Shown here: positions 8,325 to 17,179 of the stretch, piece by piece
How positions within the stretch are numbered: the first letter of the stretch is position 1
Layout of the letters: every line of letters begins with the position of its first letter
Assembly (NCBI GenBank): GCA_035279665.1
Contig: DATEHI010000094.1
Coordinates: forward strand, 1-39,311
DNA length: 39,311 nt
Direction of reading: 5' to 3'
Source: CF-13 sp035279665
GTDB lineage: Bacteria; Chloroflexota; Dormibacteria; CF-121
Program-made: the position numbers and the translations under genes
Notes under the pieces: model-generated
Database searches by the model: none
The model's input: only the letters and a program-made list of their open reading frames with translations
What the model was told of the DNA's origin: nothing

Positions 8325-8843
8325 CTAGCGCGAGATGGTCAGCTTGCCGTTGTCGCAGCTATACGCGTAGGAGCCGCCCACCAACCTGGTCCCGCCACCG
8401 CCCTCAACGCCCTTGGCGGGACATCGGATCACGACCTCGGCCAAGGAGAAGCCGGCGAGCAGAACTGCCACGGCCAGGACTGCGCCGCCCGCCGCCATTC
8501 CTCCAGCCGCTGCCGGGGAGAGATCCGAATGGCTGAGGGAATTAATAAGGGCGAGCAGCGCGAGAACTCCGGCCGCCAGCAGCGCCAGTCCAATCGAGAA
8601 AATCGCGAAGAAACCCAGGAGGAGTAGCCCTGCCGCCGCGACGCCAAGCAACAGCGGTCGCCAACGCGCCGCTGATGCGCGGCTTGAGAGCGCGGCCGAG
8701 ATCGCAAGGAGTGCGATGAAAGCGGCGACGAATGGGACACGGAGGAATTGGGGATCGCTGCCACCCTGCGTGCCGACGATGCCGAGGTACAGGACGTCGA
8801 CCGTCGCAGCGACGATGGCAGCGCCTACTCCGGCCCAACGCAT
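8325..8843 (-). CDS. Small membrane protein of unknown function
   Basis: 172 residues, not recognised. About four hydrophobic segments are visible: residues ~4-24, ~38-55, ~64-95 and ~110-135. A short soluble C-terminal tail follows with two cysteines (VIRCPAKG and YSCDNGK), probably outside the membrane. It starts 15 bases after etfA on the same strand, so it may be the last gene of the etf transcript, and it ends just before the iclR promoter. No domain links it to amine catabolism; it may be an unrelated passenger. Confidence 0.6.
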   Translation of the reverse strand: MRWAGVGAAIVAATVDVLYLGIVGTQGGSDPQFLRVPFVAAFIALLAISAALSSRASAARWRPLLLGVAAAGLLLLGFFAIFSIGLALLAAGVLALLALINSLSHSDLSPAAAGGMAAGGAVLAVAVLLAGFSLAEVVIRCPAKGVEGGGGTRLVGGSYAYSCDNGKLTISR

Positions 8844-8858
8844 GTCGCTAGGACGAGC

Positions 8859-9866
8859 CTAACCGGTTGGGGCTTGGGTCACCATCCGCTCATGACCCGA
8901 CTTGGCCCGGCGGATTTCGGCGTTGACAGCGCTCAGCACCTGCTGCACATCGCCGATCACCGCATAGTCTGCCTGGGCGACGATCGGCGCCGTGGGATCG
9001 GTATTGATGGCGAGGATGTGCTTGGCCGCCCGGCAGCCGACCATGTGCTGGATCGCCCCGCTGATGCCGCAGGCGACATAGAGATCCGGCGCGATTCGGG
9101 TCCCGGTCTGACCAACCTGGTCGGAATGTGGCCGCCACCCGAGGCTGGTCACGACACGCGAGCAGCCGACCGCACCCCCAAGCAAGTCCGCCAGCTCCTC
9201 GAGCGCCGCGAAGCCCTCGGCGCTGCCAACCCCGCGGCCCCCGCCGATCACGACGCGGGCCTGCGCGAGTGAGATCTTTCCGCTATCGGCCTCGACCTGA
9301 GGGAAGAGTCGCACCCGAAAATCCTTGTCTTCCAGCATGGGCGCGAACGTGTGCGTGGCGACCTCAGTACGAGTGGGGGAAGCCTCAGCCAAAAGCGCGT
9401 GTGGCGCGACCGTCAGCAGCTTGACCGCGCCATTGAGGTGCGCCTCCTCGAGCAGGCTGCCACCCCAGCGCTGGCGCGTGACGATGAACGGATCACCCGG
9501 CGCGATCTCGGTGCAGTTGGCCGCCAACGGCAACTTCATCCGCGCGGCGACGTGGGCCATGACCTCGCCACCGCGGTCGCTCGCCGTTCCGATGACGACC
9601 TTGGGTTTGACCCGGTCGGCAAGCTCGGCGATGGTGTGTGCCCAGGCTGCCGGTGCGTACTCCGCCAGCCGAAGACCATCGGCCAGATGCAACGTAACGA
9701 CCTGGTAAGAGCTCAGGATGCCCCTGGCCGCTGCGCCTTTTGGACCGATGGCAACCGCGTCGAGCGGCACGCCCATGTTGCGTGCGAGCCGCGCGGCGGT
9801 CGTGAGGACTTCGAGCGAGAGCATGGTTGGCGCTCCATCGACGTGCTCGATAAAGGCAAGGACCAT
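8859..9866 (-). CDS. etfA: Electron transfer flavoprotein alpha subunit
   Basis: 335 residues. The C-terminal FAD domain carries the family signature GQTGTRIAPDLYVACGISG, followed by HMVGCRAAKHILAINTDP. ETF takes electrons from flavin dehydrogenases and normally delivers them to ETF:quinone oxidoreductase. Directly upstream are etfB (2-base gap) and a DMGDH/SARDH-like flavoprotein, so this ETF is probably its dedicated acceptor (inference). Confidence 0.96.
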   Translation of the reverse strand: MVLAFIEHVDGAPTMLSLEVLTTAARLARNMGVPLDAVAIGPKGAAARGILSSYQVVTLHLADGLRLAEYAPAAWAHTIAELADRVKPKVVIGTASDRGGEVMAHVAARMKLPLAANCTEIAPGDPFIVTRQRWGGSLLEEAHLNGAVKLLTVAPHALLAEASPTRTEVATHTFAPMLEDKDFRVRLFPQVEADSGKISLAQARVVIGGGRGVGSAEGFAALEELADLLGGAVGCSRVVTSLGWRPHSDQVGQTGTRIAPDLYVACGISGAIQHMVGCRAAKHILAINTDPTAPIVAQADYAVIGDVQQVLSAVNAEIRRAKSGHERMVTQAPTG

Positions 9867-9868
9867 GC

Positions 9869-10633
9869 TCAGAGCAACCGCAGGCGTTGAACGACTTCCA
9901 CCAACTCGGCGCCCACGTCGCCGCTCTTTCCGAGGATCTCAACTTTGTGTTCGGCCTGCACCGGCAGCTTGAGCCGAATCTTCTCCAGCCCGCCACCCGA
10001 CCACTGCGGCTTGATGCGCGCGATTTCTTTCTTCTTCGCCTTGAGCCGCCCCGGAAGTGAGGGGTAGCGCGGAAGGTTTAGGCCTTCCTTCACGGTAAGG
10101 ACGGCGGGCAACGATACCTCAGCTGTCTCCCAACCCGATTCTGTCTGCCGGCGCACCGTGGCGCGGCCCTGATCAATCTCGATCGCTTTGATCCCGGTCA
10201 CGCACGGAAGATCGAGGGCGCCCGCAACCCGAACCCCCACCTGGTACCCGGCACTGTCGGCGGATTCATTCCCGAACATCACGAGGTCATATGCGCGCCC
10301 TACAGCACGCTCGACCTCGATCGCCTCCACAACCGCGGCAGCCGTCGCGATCGGGTCCCACTCGCGGCCATCGGTTTCCAGCAGGATCGCGCGCTCGATG
10401 CCAAGCGCCATCGCGTCGCGGAGCTGGTCGACCGCGGCCTCGGGCCCGAGGGTGAGCACGGTCGAGCTCCCGCCGTGCGTCTCGATCATTCGAACCGCCT
10501 CTTCTACCGCGCATTCCTCATGGGGGCTGATGGTGAATCCGAGGTAGCGCGTATCGATGTCCTGGCCGTCGGGCGTCAGGGCGATCTGGCCGGCTGTGGC
10601 CGGAACGCGCTTGATGCAGACGAGGACATTCAT
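9869..10633 (-). CDS. etfB: Electron transfer flavoprotein beta subunit
   Basis: 254 residues, beginning MNVLVCIKRVPAT, with ISPHEECAVEEAVRM and the ETF-beta signature region VKEGLNLPRYPSLPGRLKAKK. It forms a heterodimer with EtfA and binds AMP. It lies 12 bases after the 840-residue flavoprotein gene and just before etfA, giving a three-gene dehydrogenase-etfBA transcript. Confidence 0.96.
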   Translation of the reverse strand: MNVLVCIKRVPATAGQIALTPDGQDIDTRYLGFTISPHEECAVEEAVRMIETHGGSSTVLTLGPEAAVDQLRDAMALGIERAILLETDGREWDPIATAAAVVEAIEVERAVGRAYDLVMFGNESADSAGYQVGVRVAGALDLPCVTGIKAIEIDQGRATVRRQTESGWETAEVSLPAVLTVKEGLNLPRYPSLPGRLKAKKKEIARIKPQWSGGGLEKIRLKLPVQAEHKVEILGKSGDVGAELVEVVQRLRLL

Positions 10634-10645
10634 CGGCCGCCCGCT

Positions 10646-13168
10646 TCAGCTGCGCACGCGCGTGTTCTGCGGGTCGAAGAGCGACGCCGGCCCCACCACG
10701 GCGACCGTTGCCGGGTATTGCTCGCCGAAATACTCGACCGCCAACTTGCTGCCCACCTTCGCCTGCCCCGGCGGGAGGAAGCTCATCAGGATGGTCTTGC
10801 CGACCGACGGGCCGGAGCCGGCGCTGGTGACATACGAGCCGCGTCCGTGCACGTCAACGAGGCGCTTGCCCTGTTCGGACAGCACCGGCTCGCGCCCCAT
10901 CATGAAGCGCTTGAAGCCCGAACGCGAGGTGTTGTCGTCGATCGTGAGGGTGCAGAGGGTGACGGCCGGCGGCTCGGCGCGCTGTTTCAGGTAAGCCTCC
11001 TTGCCGATGAAGTCCTGCGGCTTCACCTGCGGTCGGGCAAGCCCCGTTTCCACGAGGTTGAACTCCTGCTCCAACTCGTTGCCGTAGGCGCGGTAGCACT
11101 TCTCCAGGCGTCCGGTCGTGCCGTACACCCCGATCCCGACTGGTGCGATGCGATGGGGCTGACCCGCATCCCAGATCGCGTCCCACAGGCGCGCCCCCTG
11201 CTCGAAGGGCACGTAGATTTCCCAGCCCAGCTCGCCGACATAGGAAATGCGAGACGCCAGTGCGCGAACGGGGCCGAGGTCGATGAAGCGGCAGGTGCCA
11301 AAGGGGAAGCCCTCATTCGAAACGTCGGCATCGGTGATCGACTGCAGCAGGTCGCGGGCACGAGGACCCCAGACGCCGATGGTGGCCCAGCTCGATGTCA
11401 GGTCGGTGAGCTGGACCGCGCCGTCCTCGGGGAGGTGGTCGGAGAACCATTTGCGATCGCGCATCCCATCGGCGCCACCGGTCACCACACGGAAATGGTT
11501 GGTTCCCAACCGCATCACGGTCAGGTCCGCCTTGATGCCGCCCGCCATGTTGAGTAGCGAGGTGTAGATCACCCGCCCCACCGGGACGTTGATCTGGACT
11601 ACGCACAGCTTCTGCATGTAATCGAGGGCGCAGCTGCCGGCGATGTCGAAAACGGCGAAGGCCGAGAGGTCGACCATGCCGACGCGGTCGCGCATGGCGA
11701 GGTGCTCGGCGTTGATGATCGGTGACCACCAGCGCGCGTCCCACTCGTAGCGGCGGGGCATCACGCGCTCGCCGTACTCTTCCAGCAGCGCCTTGTTCGA
11801 CGCGTACCAGTTCGGTCGCTCCCAGCCCGCCGTTTCGAAGAAGACGGCGCCCAAAGCCTTCTCTTTTTCGTAGAAGGGGCTCAGGCGGACGCGCCGATTC
11901 GATTCCCACTGCTCGCGGGGGTGGACGATGCCGTAGGTCTTGTTGAATCCCTCGGCGGTGCGTGCGCGAATGTGGGCGCGGGTCTTCTGATGGTCGTAGA
12001 AGCGGGCGATGTCCGAGCTCGACGGGTCGATTTCCGAAACGCCTGATGTCATCCACTCGGCGACGCAGCGGGCGATGCCCGGAGCCTCCTTGATCCAGAT
12101 CGCCGCCACCGACCACAGGCCCTTGACTTCCGGGGTCTGTCCCAGCAGGGGGAACCCATCCGGCGTCAGGGAGAGCAGGCCGTTGATCGCATGGCGGATG
12201 CCGACCTTCGGATCGCCCAGGATATCCGGCATCAGCTCGAGCGCGTGCTCGAGCGATTCGTCGAAGTCTTCTTTGGTGAAGGGCAACTCCGTTGGCGAGA
12301 GCTTGGACTGTTCCAGGGAGGGGATATCATCCGGTTCCCACAAGATCGGTCGATGGTCGTAGGAGCCCACCTCCATGTCGCTCCCGTGTTGCCGCTCATA
12401 CCCGTTGGTATCCATGTCGCGGATGATTGGATACTTGATCTCCCCCACGGTGTCGGCGAAGAGGGGGACGGGGCCGACGCTGATCATCTGGTGCACGGCC
12501 GGGCTCAGAGGAATCGACGCGCCTGCCATCCGGGCGATTCGCGGGCTCCAGATCCCGCTGGTGATGACCACCGCCTCTGCTTCGATGTCGCCCTGGTCGG
12601 TCCGCACGCGCCGGACGCGGCCGTTCTCGACGTCGATGCCGATGACCTCGGTGCTCGGCGCGATGGTGAGGGCGCCCATCGCCTGGGCCTGCTCGCGCAT
12701 CAAGGTCCCGGCCCGTAGCGAGTCGACCGTGCCGATTCCAGGGGTGCTGAAGCCGCCCAGGATGATGTCTTCGTTGATGTAGGGCACCAGGCGCTTTACC
12801 TCGGCCGGGGAGACCAGTTCGGCGTCGATACCCCAGGCCTTGCTCGACGCCATCCGCCGCTTGAGCTCGTCCACCCGCTCGGCGGTCCGGGCGACTTCGA
12901 TGCCGCCGCTCTGGGTAAAGACCCCGAGGGCTTTGTACTGGCGGACGCTGTCCAGGGTGAAGAGCGTCATTTCCTTCGAGTGGTCCGTGAGAAAGATGAA
13001 GTTAGAGGCGTGGCCCGTCGAGCCGCCCGGGTTGGGAAGCGGGCCCTTATCGATCAGGACGATCTCCCTCCAACCCTGCTGCGCCAGGTGGTAGGCCATG
13101 CAGTTGCCCACGATCCCGGCGCCGATCACGACGACTCTCGCCCGCGCAGGCAGGCTGCTCACGCTCAT
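10646..13168 (-). CDS. Dimethylglycine/sarcosine dehydrogenase-like flavoprotein with GcvT domains
   Basis: 840 residues from the ATG at 13168, chosen because GGAGGAGGGG lies immediately upstream; the frame is open 17 codons further. The domains are DAO-type FAD oxidoreductase (GAGIVG at ~16-21), FAO_M middle domain, then GCV_T and GCV_T_C folate domains (SYVGELGWEIYVP). The GGSTGHAS motif places His53 where DMGDH carries its covalently bound FAD. Family members oxidatively demethylate dimethylglycine or sarcosine and pass the carbon to THF. The etfBA genes behind it name the likely electron acceptor. The exact substrate cannot be told from sequence. Confidence 0.9.
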   Translation of the reverse strand: MSVSSLPARARVVVIGAGIVGNCMAYHLAQQGWREIVLIDKGPLPNPGGSTGHASNFIFLTDHSKEMTLFTLDSVRQYKALGVFTQSGGIEVARTAERVDELKRRMASSKAWGIDAELVSPAEVKRLVPYINEDIILGGFSTPGIGTVDSLRAGTLMREQAQAMGALTIAPSTEVIGIDVENGRVRRVRTDQGDIEAEAVVITSGIWSPRIARMAGASIPLSPAVHQMISVGPVPLFADTVGEIKYPIIRDMDTNGYERQHGSDMEVGSYDHRPILWEPDDIPSLEQSKLSPTELPFTKEDFDESLEHALELMPDILGDPKVGIRHAINGLLSLTPDGFPLLGQTPEVKGLWSVAAIWIKEAPGIARCVAEWMTSGVSEIDPSSSDIARFYDHQKTRAHIRARTAEGFNKTYGIVHPREQWESNRRVRLSPFYEKEKALGAVFFETAGWERPNWYASNKALLEEYGERVMPRRYEWDARWWSPIINAEHLAMRDRVGMVDLSAFAVFDIAGSCALDYMQKLCVVQINVPVGRVIYTSLLNMAGGIKADLTVMRLGTNHFRVVTGGADGMRDRKWFSDHLPEDGAVQLTDLTSSWATIGVWGPRARDLLQSITDADVSNEGFPFGTCRFIDLGPVRALASRISYVGELGWEIYVPFEQGARLWDAIWDAGQPHRIAPVGIGVYGTTGRLEKCYRAYGNELEQEFNLVETGLARPQVKPQDFIGKEAYLKQRAEPPAVTLCTLTIDDNTSRSGFKRFMMGREPVLSEQGKRLVDVHGRGSYVTSAGSGPSVGKTILMSFLPPGQAKVGSKLAVEYFGEQYPATVAVVGPASLFDPQNTRVRS

Positions 13169-13197
13169 CCCCTCCTCCGTCTTCGTCGTCGGTTCAC

Positions 13198-13203
13198 AGC
13201 ATA
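13198..13203 (-). promoter_or_regulatory. Candidate -10 box for the dehydrogenase-etfBA transcript
   Basis: TATGCT on the minus strand, 29 bases before the ATG at 13168, leaves room for a short leader that includes the GGAGGAGGGG ribosome site. No convincing -35 box is found 16-18 bases upstream, so the call is weak. Confidence 0.3.
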
Positions 13204-13240
13204 GCGAGGAAAAGGACAAAGACGCGACGACCCGCTCCCG

Positions 13241-13711
13241 TCAGCGGATTCGGGCGAGAACCTTCTCCATGTCTGAGCGCAGGATGCGAACGCCGAACCG
13301 CGTGATGATCGCCCCAATCACCATGCCGCGCAGCCCGCGACCGGCGCGGACCACTGTGACGTCCACTTCGGTGCCTCCCGCCGCCGTGGGCTGAAGCCGG
13401 TAGCGCCACTGGCTCCCGGGTGCCCAGGTATCGGATTCGATGGCAGTTACCGTAACCTCCCCGGCGGCGGCATCCCACTCATAACGGTTGCGCTCCCAGG
13501 CGAGCACGTTGCCTTCGGTCACCTCGGCCCAGTCGGGACCCAGCCCGTGAACGCGGAAGTGCGACTGGTCGATGTTCGGCCAAACATCCGGCCGGCTGTC
13601 CCCAAAGTCGGTTAGGGCGCGGAGCACCCGGGCGGGCGGGAGGTCGGTGGTGACCTCGAAGTGGACGGTTGGCACCCACTCATTAAATCGCGCTGGTTGG
13701 ATCTTGACCAC
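13241..13711 (-). CDS. SRPBCC-family (START/polyketide cyclase-like) protein
   Basis: 156 residues from a GTG start. The pattern VHFEVTTDLPPARVLRALTDF at the N-terminus, the central strands and the C-terminal long helix (LRSDMEKVLARIR) fit the SRPBCC helix-grip fold, which binds hydrophobic ligands or lipids. There is no signal peptide. It is divergent from gntR, with starts 75 bases apart, and lies upstream of the flavoprotein operon on the same strand with a 72-base gap. A role in the catabolic island is not evident. Confidence 0.75.
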   Translation of the reverse strand: MVKIQPARFNEWVPTVHFEVTTDLPPARVLRALTDFGDSRPDVWPNIDQSHFRVHGLGPDWAEVTEGNVLAWERNRYEWDAAAGEVTVTAIESDTWAPGSQWRYRLQPTAAGGTEVDVTVVRAGRGLRGMVIGAIITRFGVRILRSDMEKVLARIR

Positions 13712-13732
13712 GCCCAGTACCCGTGCTAGCGT
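13704..13732 (+). promoter_or_regulatory. Candidate sigma70 promoter for gntR
   Basis: TTGACC and TAGCGT are separated by 17 bases. The -35 is good and the -10 is moderate. The expected transcription start is about 13739, just before the direct repeats at 13741-13772, which would then sit in the leader in an operator-like position. It overlaps the start of the divergent SRPBCC gene. Confidence 0.4.
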
Positions 13733-13740
13733 TTCGCGCA

Positions 13741-13772
13741 GGCCGATATATCGCTGGTGTACGGCCGATATA
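13741..13772 (+). promoter_or_regulatory. Direct repeats in the gntR leader, candidate operator
   Basis: GGCCGATATA occurs at 13741-13750 and again at 13763-13772, a centre spacing of 22 bases or about two helical turns. The first copy runs into the palindrome CGATATATCG (13744-13753). The site is between the candidate promoter and the gntR start, where an autoregulatory GntR site would be expected. Binding is inferred, not shown. Confidence 0.4.
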
Positions 13773-13785
13773 CGGGAGGGGAAGC

Positions 13786-14499
13786 TTGGCGAGCGAACTG
13801 ACGGCCGCTCGTCGGTTGCGACGGAGCGGCCAGGACCGGCCGCTGCATACGGTCGTTCTGCAGAGCGCTTCGGTTCGCTCCCAGGGCGAGCGCGCCTACC
13901 TATTGATTCGGGACCAGATCGTGACCCTCAAGCTGGCGCCGGGCACAGTGATCGAGGACGCGCACCTTCGTCAGGAGCTCGGCCTCGGACGCACCCCAAT
14001 CAGGGAGGCCCTGCAGCGCCTGGCGCACGAGAACCTCGTCACATTCGTGCCGCACCGAGGGACCTTCGTTTGCGACATCAACCTGACCGACCTCCATCGC
14101 CTGACCGAGGTCCGCGTGGAGATGGAAGGCTACGCCGCCCGGCTGGCGGCAGAGCGCGGCAGCGCGGGCGATCGCGCTGCGATGGAAGCGCTCATGCAGG
14201 AGTTGGACACGATCGATAAAGGCGATGTCCACAGCTTGATTCGCCTCGACCAGCGGATCCACCGGCAGGTCTATCGGGCGACCCGCAATTCGTTTCTGCA
14301 GACGATGTTGGAGGAGTGCTTCAACCTCAGCCTCCGCATCTGGTTCCTTGGCCTCGACCGCGGCGTCCGGCTGAAGGAGGCGGTCGAGGAGCATCGTCAG
14401 CTCCTGGACGCCATCGTTTCGCGCGACGCCCAGAAAGCGGAGGCCGTCATGCGCCAACACATCACCGGCTTCGAGCACGCCATTCGCAAGGTTCTTTAG
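13786..14499 (+). CDS. GntR-family (FadR/FCD type) transcriptional regulator
   Basis: 237 residues from a TTG start at 13786, preceded by GGGAGGGG at 5-base spacing. A GTG at 13723 in the same frame would add 21 residues but lies across the promoter and repeats. The wHTH has RQELGLGRTPIREALQRL at about 60-80. The C-terminal FCD helical domain has the metal-binding D..H pattern (RLDQRIHRQVYRATRN) and later EHRQLL and MRQHI histidines. It heads the + strand catabolic cluster and probably senses a carboxylate intermediate (inference). Confidence 0.9.
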   Translation: MASELTAARRLRRSGQDRPLHTVVLQSASVRSQGERAYLLIRDQIVTLKLAPGTVIEDAHLRQELGLGRTPIREALQRLAHENLVTFVPHRGTFVCDINLTDLHRLTEVRVEMEGYAARLAAERGSAGDRAAMEALMQELDTIDKGDVHSLIRLDQRIHRQVYRATRNSFLQTMLEECFNLSLRIWFLGLDRGVRLKEAVEEHRQLLDAIVSRDAQKAEAVMRQHITGFEHAIRKVL

Positions 14500-14508
14500 G
14501 AGGAAATA

Positions 14509-15441
14509 GTGAGAGTCTTTTACGCCACCGACCTGCACGGTTCCGAAGTCTGCTGGCGGAAATTCCTCAACGCCGCGAAGTTCTATAGCGCCGATGTCCT
14601 CATCTGCGGCGGCGATATGACCGGCAAGGCCATGATCCCGATCGTCGAAGACGGAGACAGCTACGAGCTGACCCTCTCCGGCGTCTCGCAGCGGGTCGGC
14701 CGCGACCAGGTCGCCGAGGTCGAAAGCCAGGTGCAACGCAAGGGCTATTACCCCGTGCGCATGACCTCCGCCGAGGTCGCGGAGCTGGAGAAGGACCCGC
14801 AGAAAGTGCAGACGCTTTTCACCGAGCAGATGTGCAAGACCGTGGAACGCTGGATGCAGATGGCCGCGGAAAAGCTCAAGGACAGCAAGGTTAGGGTTTT
14901 CGTCGCTCCCGGGAACGACGACGAGATGGAGATCGACGAGGTGATCGCGAACGCCCCGCGCGTCGAGCTGGCCGAGGGCAAGGTGATCGACATCGGGGGC
15001 TACGAGATGATCTCCTCGGGTTGGGCCAACCCGACGCCCTGGCACACCTACCGCGAGGCGCCGGAAGACGAACTGGCGAGGCGCATGGAACCAATGCTGC
15101 GCGACATCAGGGACATGAGCCGGGCCATCTTCAACTTCCACCCGCCGCCCTACGGCACCTCGCTAGACGAGGCGCCCGCCCTGGACGAAAACTTGAAGCC
15201 GCTTCACGGCGGGCGGGCACTTCGCCACGTCGGCTCGACGGCGGTGCGCGACGCGATCAACAAATACCAACCGATGCTCTCCCTGCACGGCCACATCCAC
15301 GAAGGCAAGGGCATCACCCGCATGGGCAAGACGCTCGCCATCAATCCTGGCAGCGCCTACGAAGAAGGCATGCTGCTCGCGTCGATCATCGAGCTCGACC
15401 AGAAGAAGGGCATCAAGAACTACCAGCTGGTCAACGGCTAG
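14509..15441 (+). CDS. Calcineurin-like metallophosphoesterase
   Basis: 310 residues from a GTG start with AGGAGG 8 bases upstream. Metal-site motifs are all present: ATDLH (D8, H10), GGDMTGK (D36), APGNDDE (N136, D137), FNFHPPP (H211) and LHGHIHEG (H262, H264). A charged, helical insertion of about 90 residues separates the second and third motifs. It has no signal peptide, so it is cytoplasmic. The substrate is unknown. Its place between gntR and the permease suggests a phosphorylated intermediate or a regulatory nucleotide of this pathway, but this is only inference. Confidence 0.88.
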   Translation: MRVFYATDLHGSEVCWRKFLNAAKFYSADVLICGGDMTGKAMIPIVEDGDSYELTLSGVSQRVGRDQVAEVESQVQRKGYYPVRMTSAEVAELEKDPQKVQTLFTEQMCKTVERWMQMAAEKLKDSKVRVFVAPGNDDEMEIDEVIANAPRVELAEGKVIDIGGYEMISSGWANPTPWHTYREAPEDELARRMEPMLRDIRDMSRAIFNFHPPPYGTSLDEAPALDENLKPLHGGRALRHVGSTAVRDAINKYQPMLSLHGHIHEGKGITRMGKTLAINPGSAYEEGMLLASIIELDQKKGIKNYQLVNG

Positions 15442-15506
15442 GAGGTGAGGCGCTAGAACAGCACACACGTCGCCTCGCGTTTATCCAAATTTCGAAGGAG
15501 GAGTAA

Positions 15507-17147
15507 ATGGCGACTACGACCGAAGCGCCTCGGCAAACGCTGTTTTTACGTAACGCCACCGGTCTCGTCAAAGCCTGGTCGACCTTCGACGCTTTCTTAT
15601 ATGCATTCTGGTCGGTTAACCTGGTCACGCTCGGCCTCTACGGTATGTCGTTCGTCTATGCCATTCCGGACGGGCAGCTCCTGGGCGCAGTCCTGCTGAC
15701 CGGTGTGCTGGTCACCTTCCTCGTCATCACCTATGCGCAGCTGGTCAGCGTGATGCCGCGGGCAGGTGGCGATTATGCCTGGCAGAGCCGCATCCTTGGT
15801 GGAGGCATTGGCTTCGTGCTCGCCATCACCGGATGGTGGTTCACGCTCTGGCTCTGGACCCCGATCTACGCCAACATTTTGGTCCTGCAGTTCTTCGCGC
15901 CACTCGCGTATACCCTTGGCTGGACGGGGGCGGCCACGTTCTTCACCAGTCCAAATGGCATCTTCGTCAGCTGTCTGATCGTGCTCGCCTTTGTCAGCGG
16001 CGTAATCACCCTGGGCATGGAAGGCTACGCCAAGATCCAGCGGTTCTGCTTCTGGCTGGGGATGGGCGGACTGATCGTCATGGTCGGGCTGTTGCTCTTC
16101 TCATCCCATCAGGCTTTCGTGGACGCCTTCAACCGTGAAGCCGGCCAACTGTTCGGCGCCTCCGGGAACGCCTACCAGGCCACCCTTGACGTGGCCAAGA
16201 AGGGCGGCACCAGCGGCGTAACGTTCGGCACCTTCGGCTTCACGTCAACCCTGCTCCTCCTCCCCTTCCTCGCCTTCTACCTTCTGTGGCCGGTCTGGGG
16301 AGCCACGCTCTACGGCGAGGTGCGCGGTGCCAAGGAGTACCGCAAGGTCTTCTCTGCCATGTTCTGGGGGCTGTGGGTGACAGTTGCCCTGGTGGCCGTG
16401 ATTATCCTGCTGATCCTCAAGACGATCGGCTGGGACTTCTATTACGCGGCCAATGCCGCGTACTGGACCTTTGTGGCAGGCGGGGCTGCGGCGCCGGTGT
16501 CGACCTGGCCCTACCCGGTCATGTTCGCCGGCTGGCTGGTCGGCAATCACCTGTTCCAGGCGCTGCTGATCGCGGTCATGGGACTGTGGTTCTTCGGCTG
16601 GGCGGGAACCCTCTTCCTCTCGTCGACCCGCGTTATCTTCGCGGCCGCCTTCGACCGCGTCCTCCCAGAGTGGGCCGCCAACATTTCGGCAAAGCGGCGC
16701 GTCCCCTACGGATCGCTGATCCTGATGATCGTGCCATCGATCGTGGTCAGTGCCCTCTTCGCCTACCGGGCGAACTTCCAGGTGATCTTCCTCGACGCTA
16801 CGGCCGTGATCGCGGTTACATTCCTCGGGACGGTCGTCGCCGCGGCCATCCTCCCCTGGCGGCGCGCGGACATCTACCGGAACTCGCCCATCGCGCGCTG
16901 GCGGTTCGCCGGCATCCCAGTCATCACGATCACCGGCGTGGTGAGCGCGATCTTCCTCGCGTTCATGATTGTCGAGTGGAGCCTCAACACCGTCTACGGG
17001 ACCGCCTTCACGACCAACGTCTTACCGCTCCAATACTTCGCGGTAACCTACCTCGTCGCCATCGCTATTTACGTGGTCGCTCGAGTTGTGCGCAAGCGGC
17101 AGGGTATCGACCTGGCTCGCATCCACCAGGAGATCCCCGTTGAGTAG
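15507..17147 (+). CDS. APC-superfamily amino acid/amine permease
   Basis: 546 residues with about 12-14 hydrophobic segments and the APC hallmark VMPRAGGDYAWQSR after the second segment. A strong ribosome site, GAAGGAGGAG, lies 5 bases before the ATG. It would import an amino acid or amine in symport. Flanking catabolic flavoprotein, kinase and dehydrogenase genes make a methylated amine or betaine the probable substrate (inference). It lacks BCCT-family features, so betaine uptake would be by a different transporter class than the usual BetT/OpuD. Confidence 0.9.
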   Translation: MATTTEAPRQTLFLRNATGLVKAWSTFDAFLYAFWSVNLVTLGLYGMSFVYAIPDGQLLGAVLLTGVLVTFLVITYAQLVSVMPRAGGDYAWQSRILGGGIGFVLAITGWWFTLWLWTPIYANILVLQFFAPLAYTLGWTGAATFFTSPNGIFVSCLIVLAFVSGVITLGMEGYAKIQRFCFWLGMGGLIVMVGLLLFSSHQAFVDAFNREAGQLFGASGNAYQATLDVAKKGGTSGVTFGTFGFTSTLLLLPFLAFYLLWPVWGATLYGEVRGAKEYRKVFSAMFWGLWVTVALVAVIILLILKTIGWDFYYAANAAYWTFVAGGAAAPVSTWPYPVMFAGWLVGNHLFQALLIAVMGLWFFGWAGTLFLSSTRVIFAAAFDRVLPEWAANISAKRRVPYGSLILMIVPSIVVSALFAYRANFQVIFLDATAVIAVTFLGTVVAAAILPWRRADIYRNSPIARWRFAGIPVITITGVVSAIFLAFMIVEWSLNTVYGTAFTTNVLPLQYFAVTYLVAIAIYVVARVVRKRQGIDLARIHQEIPVE

Positions 17148-17179
17148 TCGTTCGACGATCTGACGGGAGCGGCGCGCGC

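Noticed and set aside
13900..15141. 413-codon minus-strand frame opposite gntR and the metallophosphoesterase
   Set aside because: Spans the junction of two well-supported genes on the other strand and has no recognisable domain.
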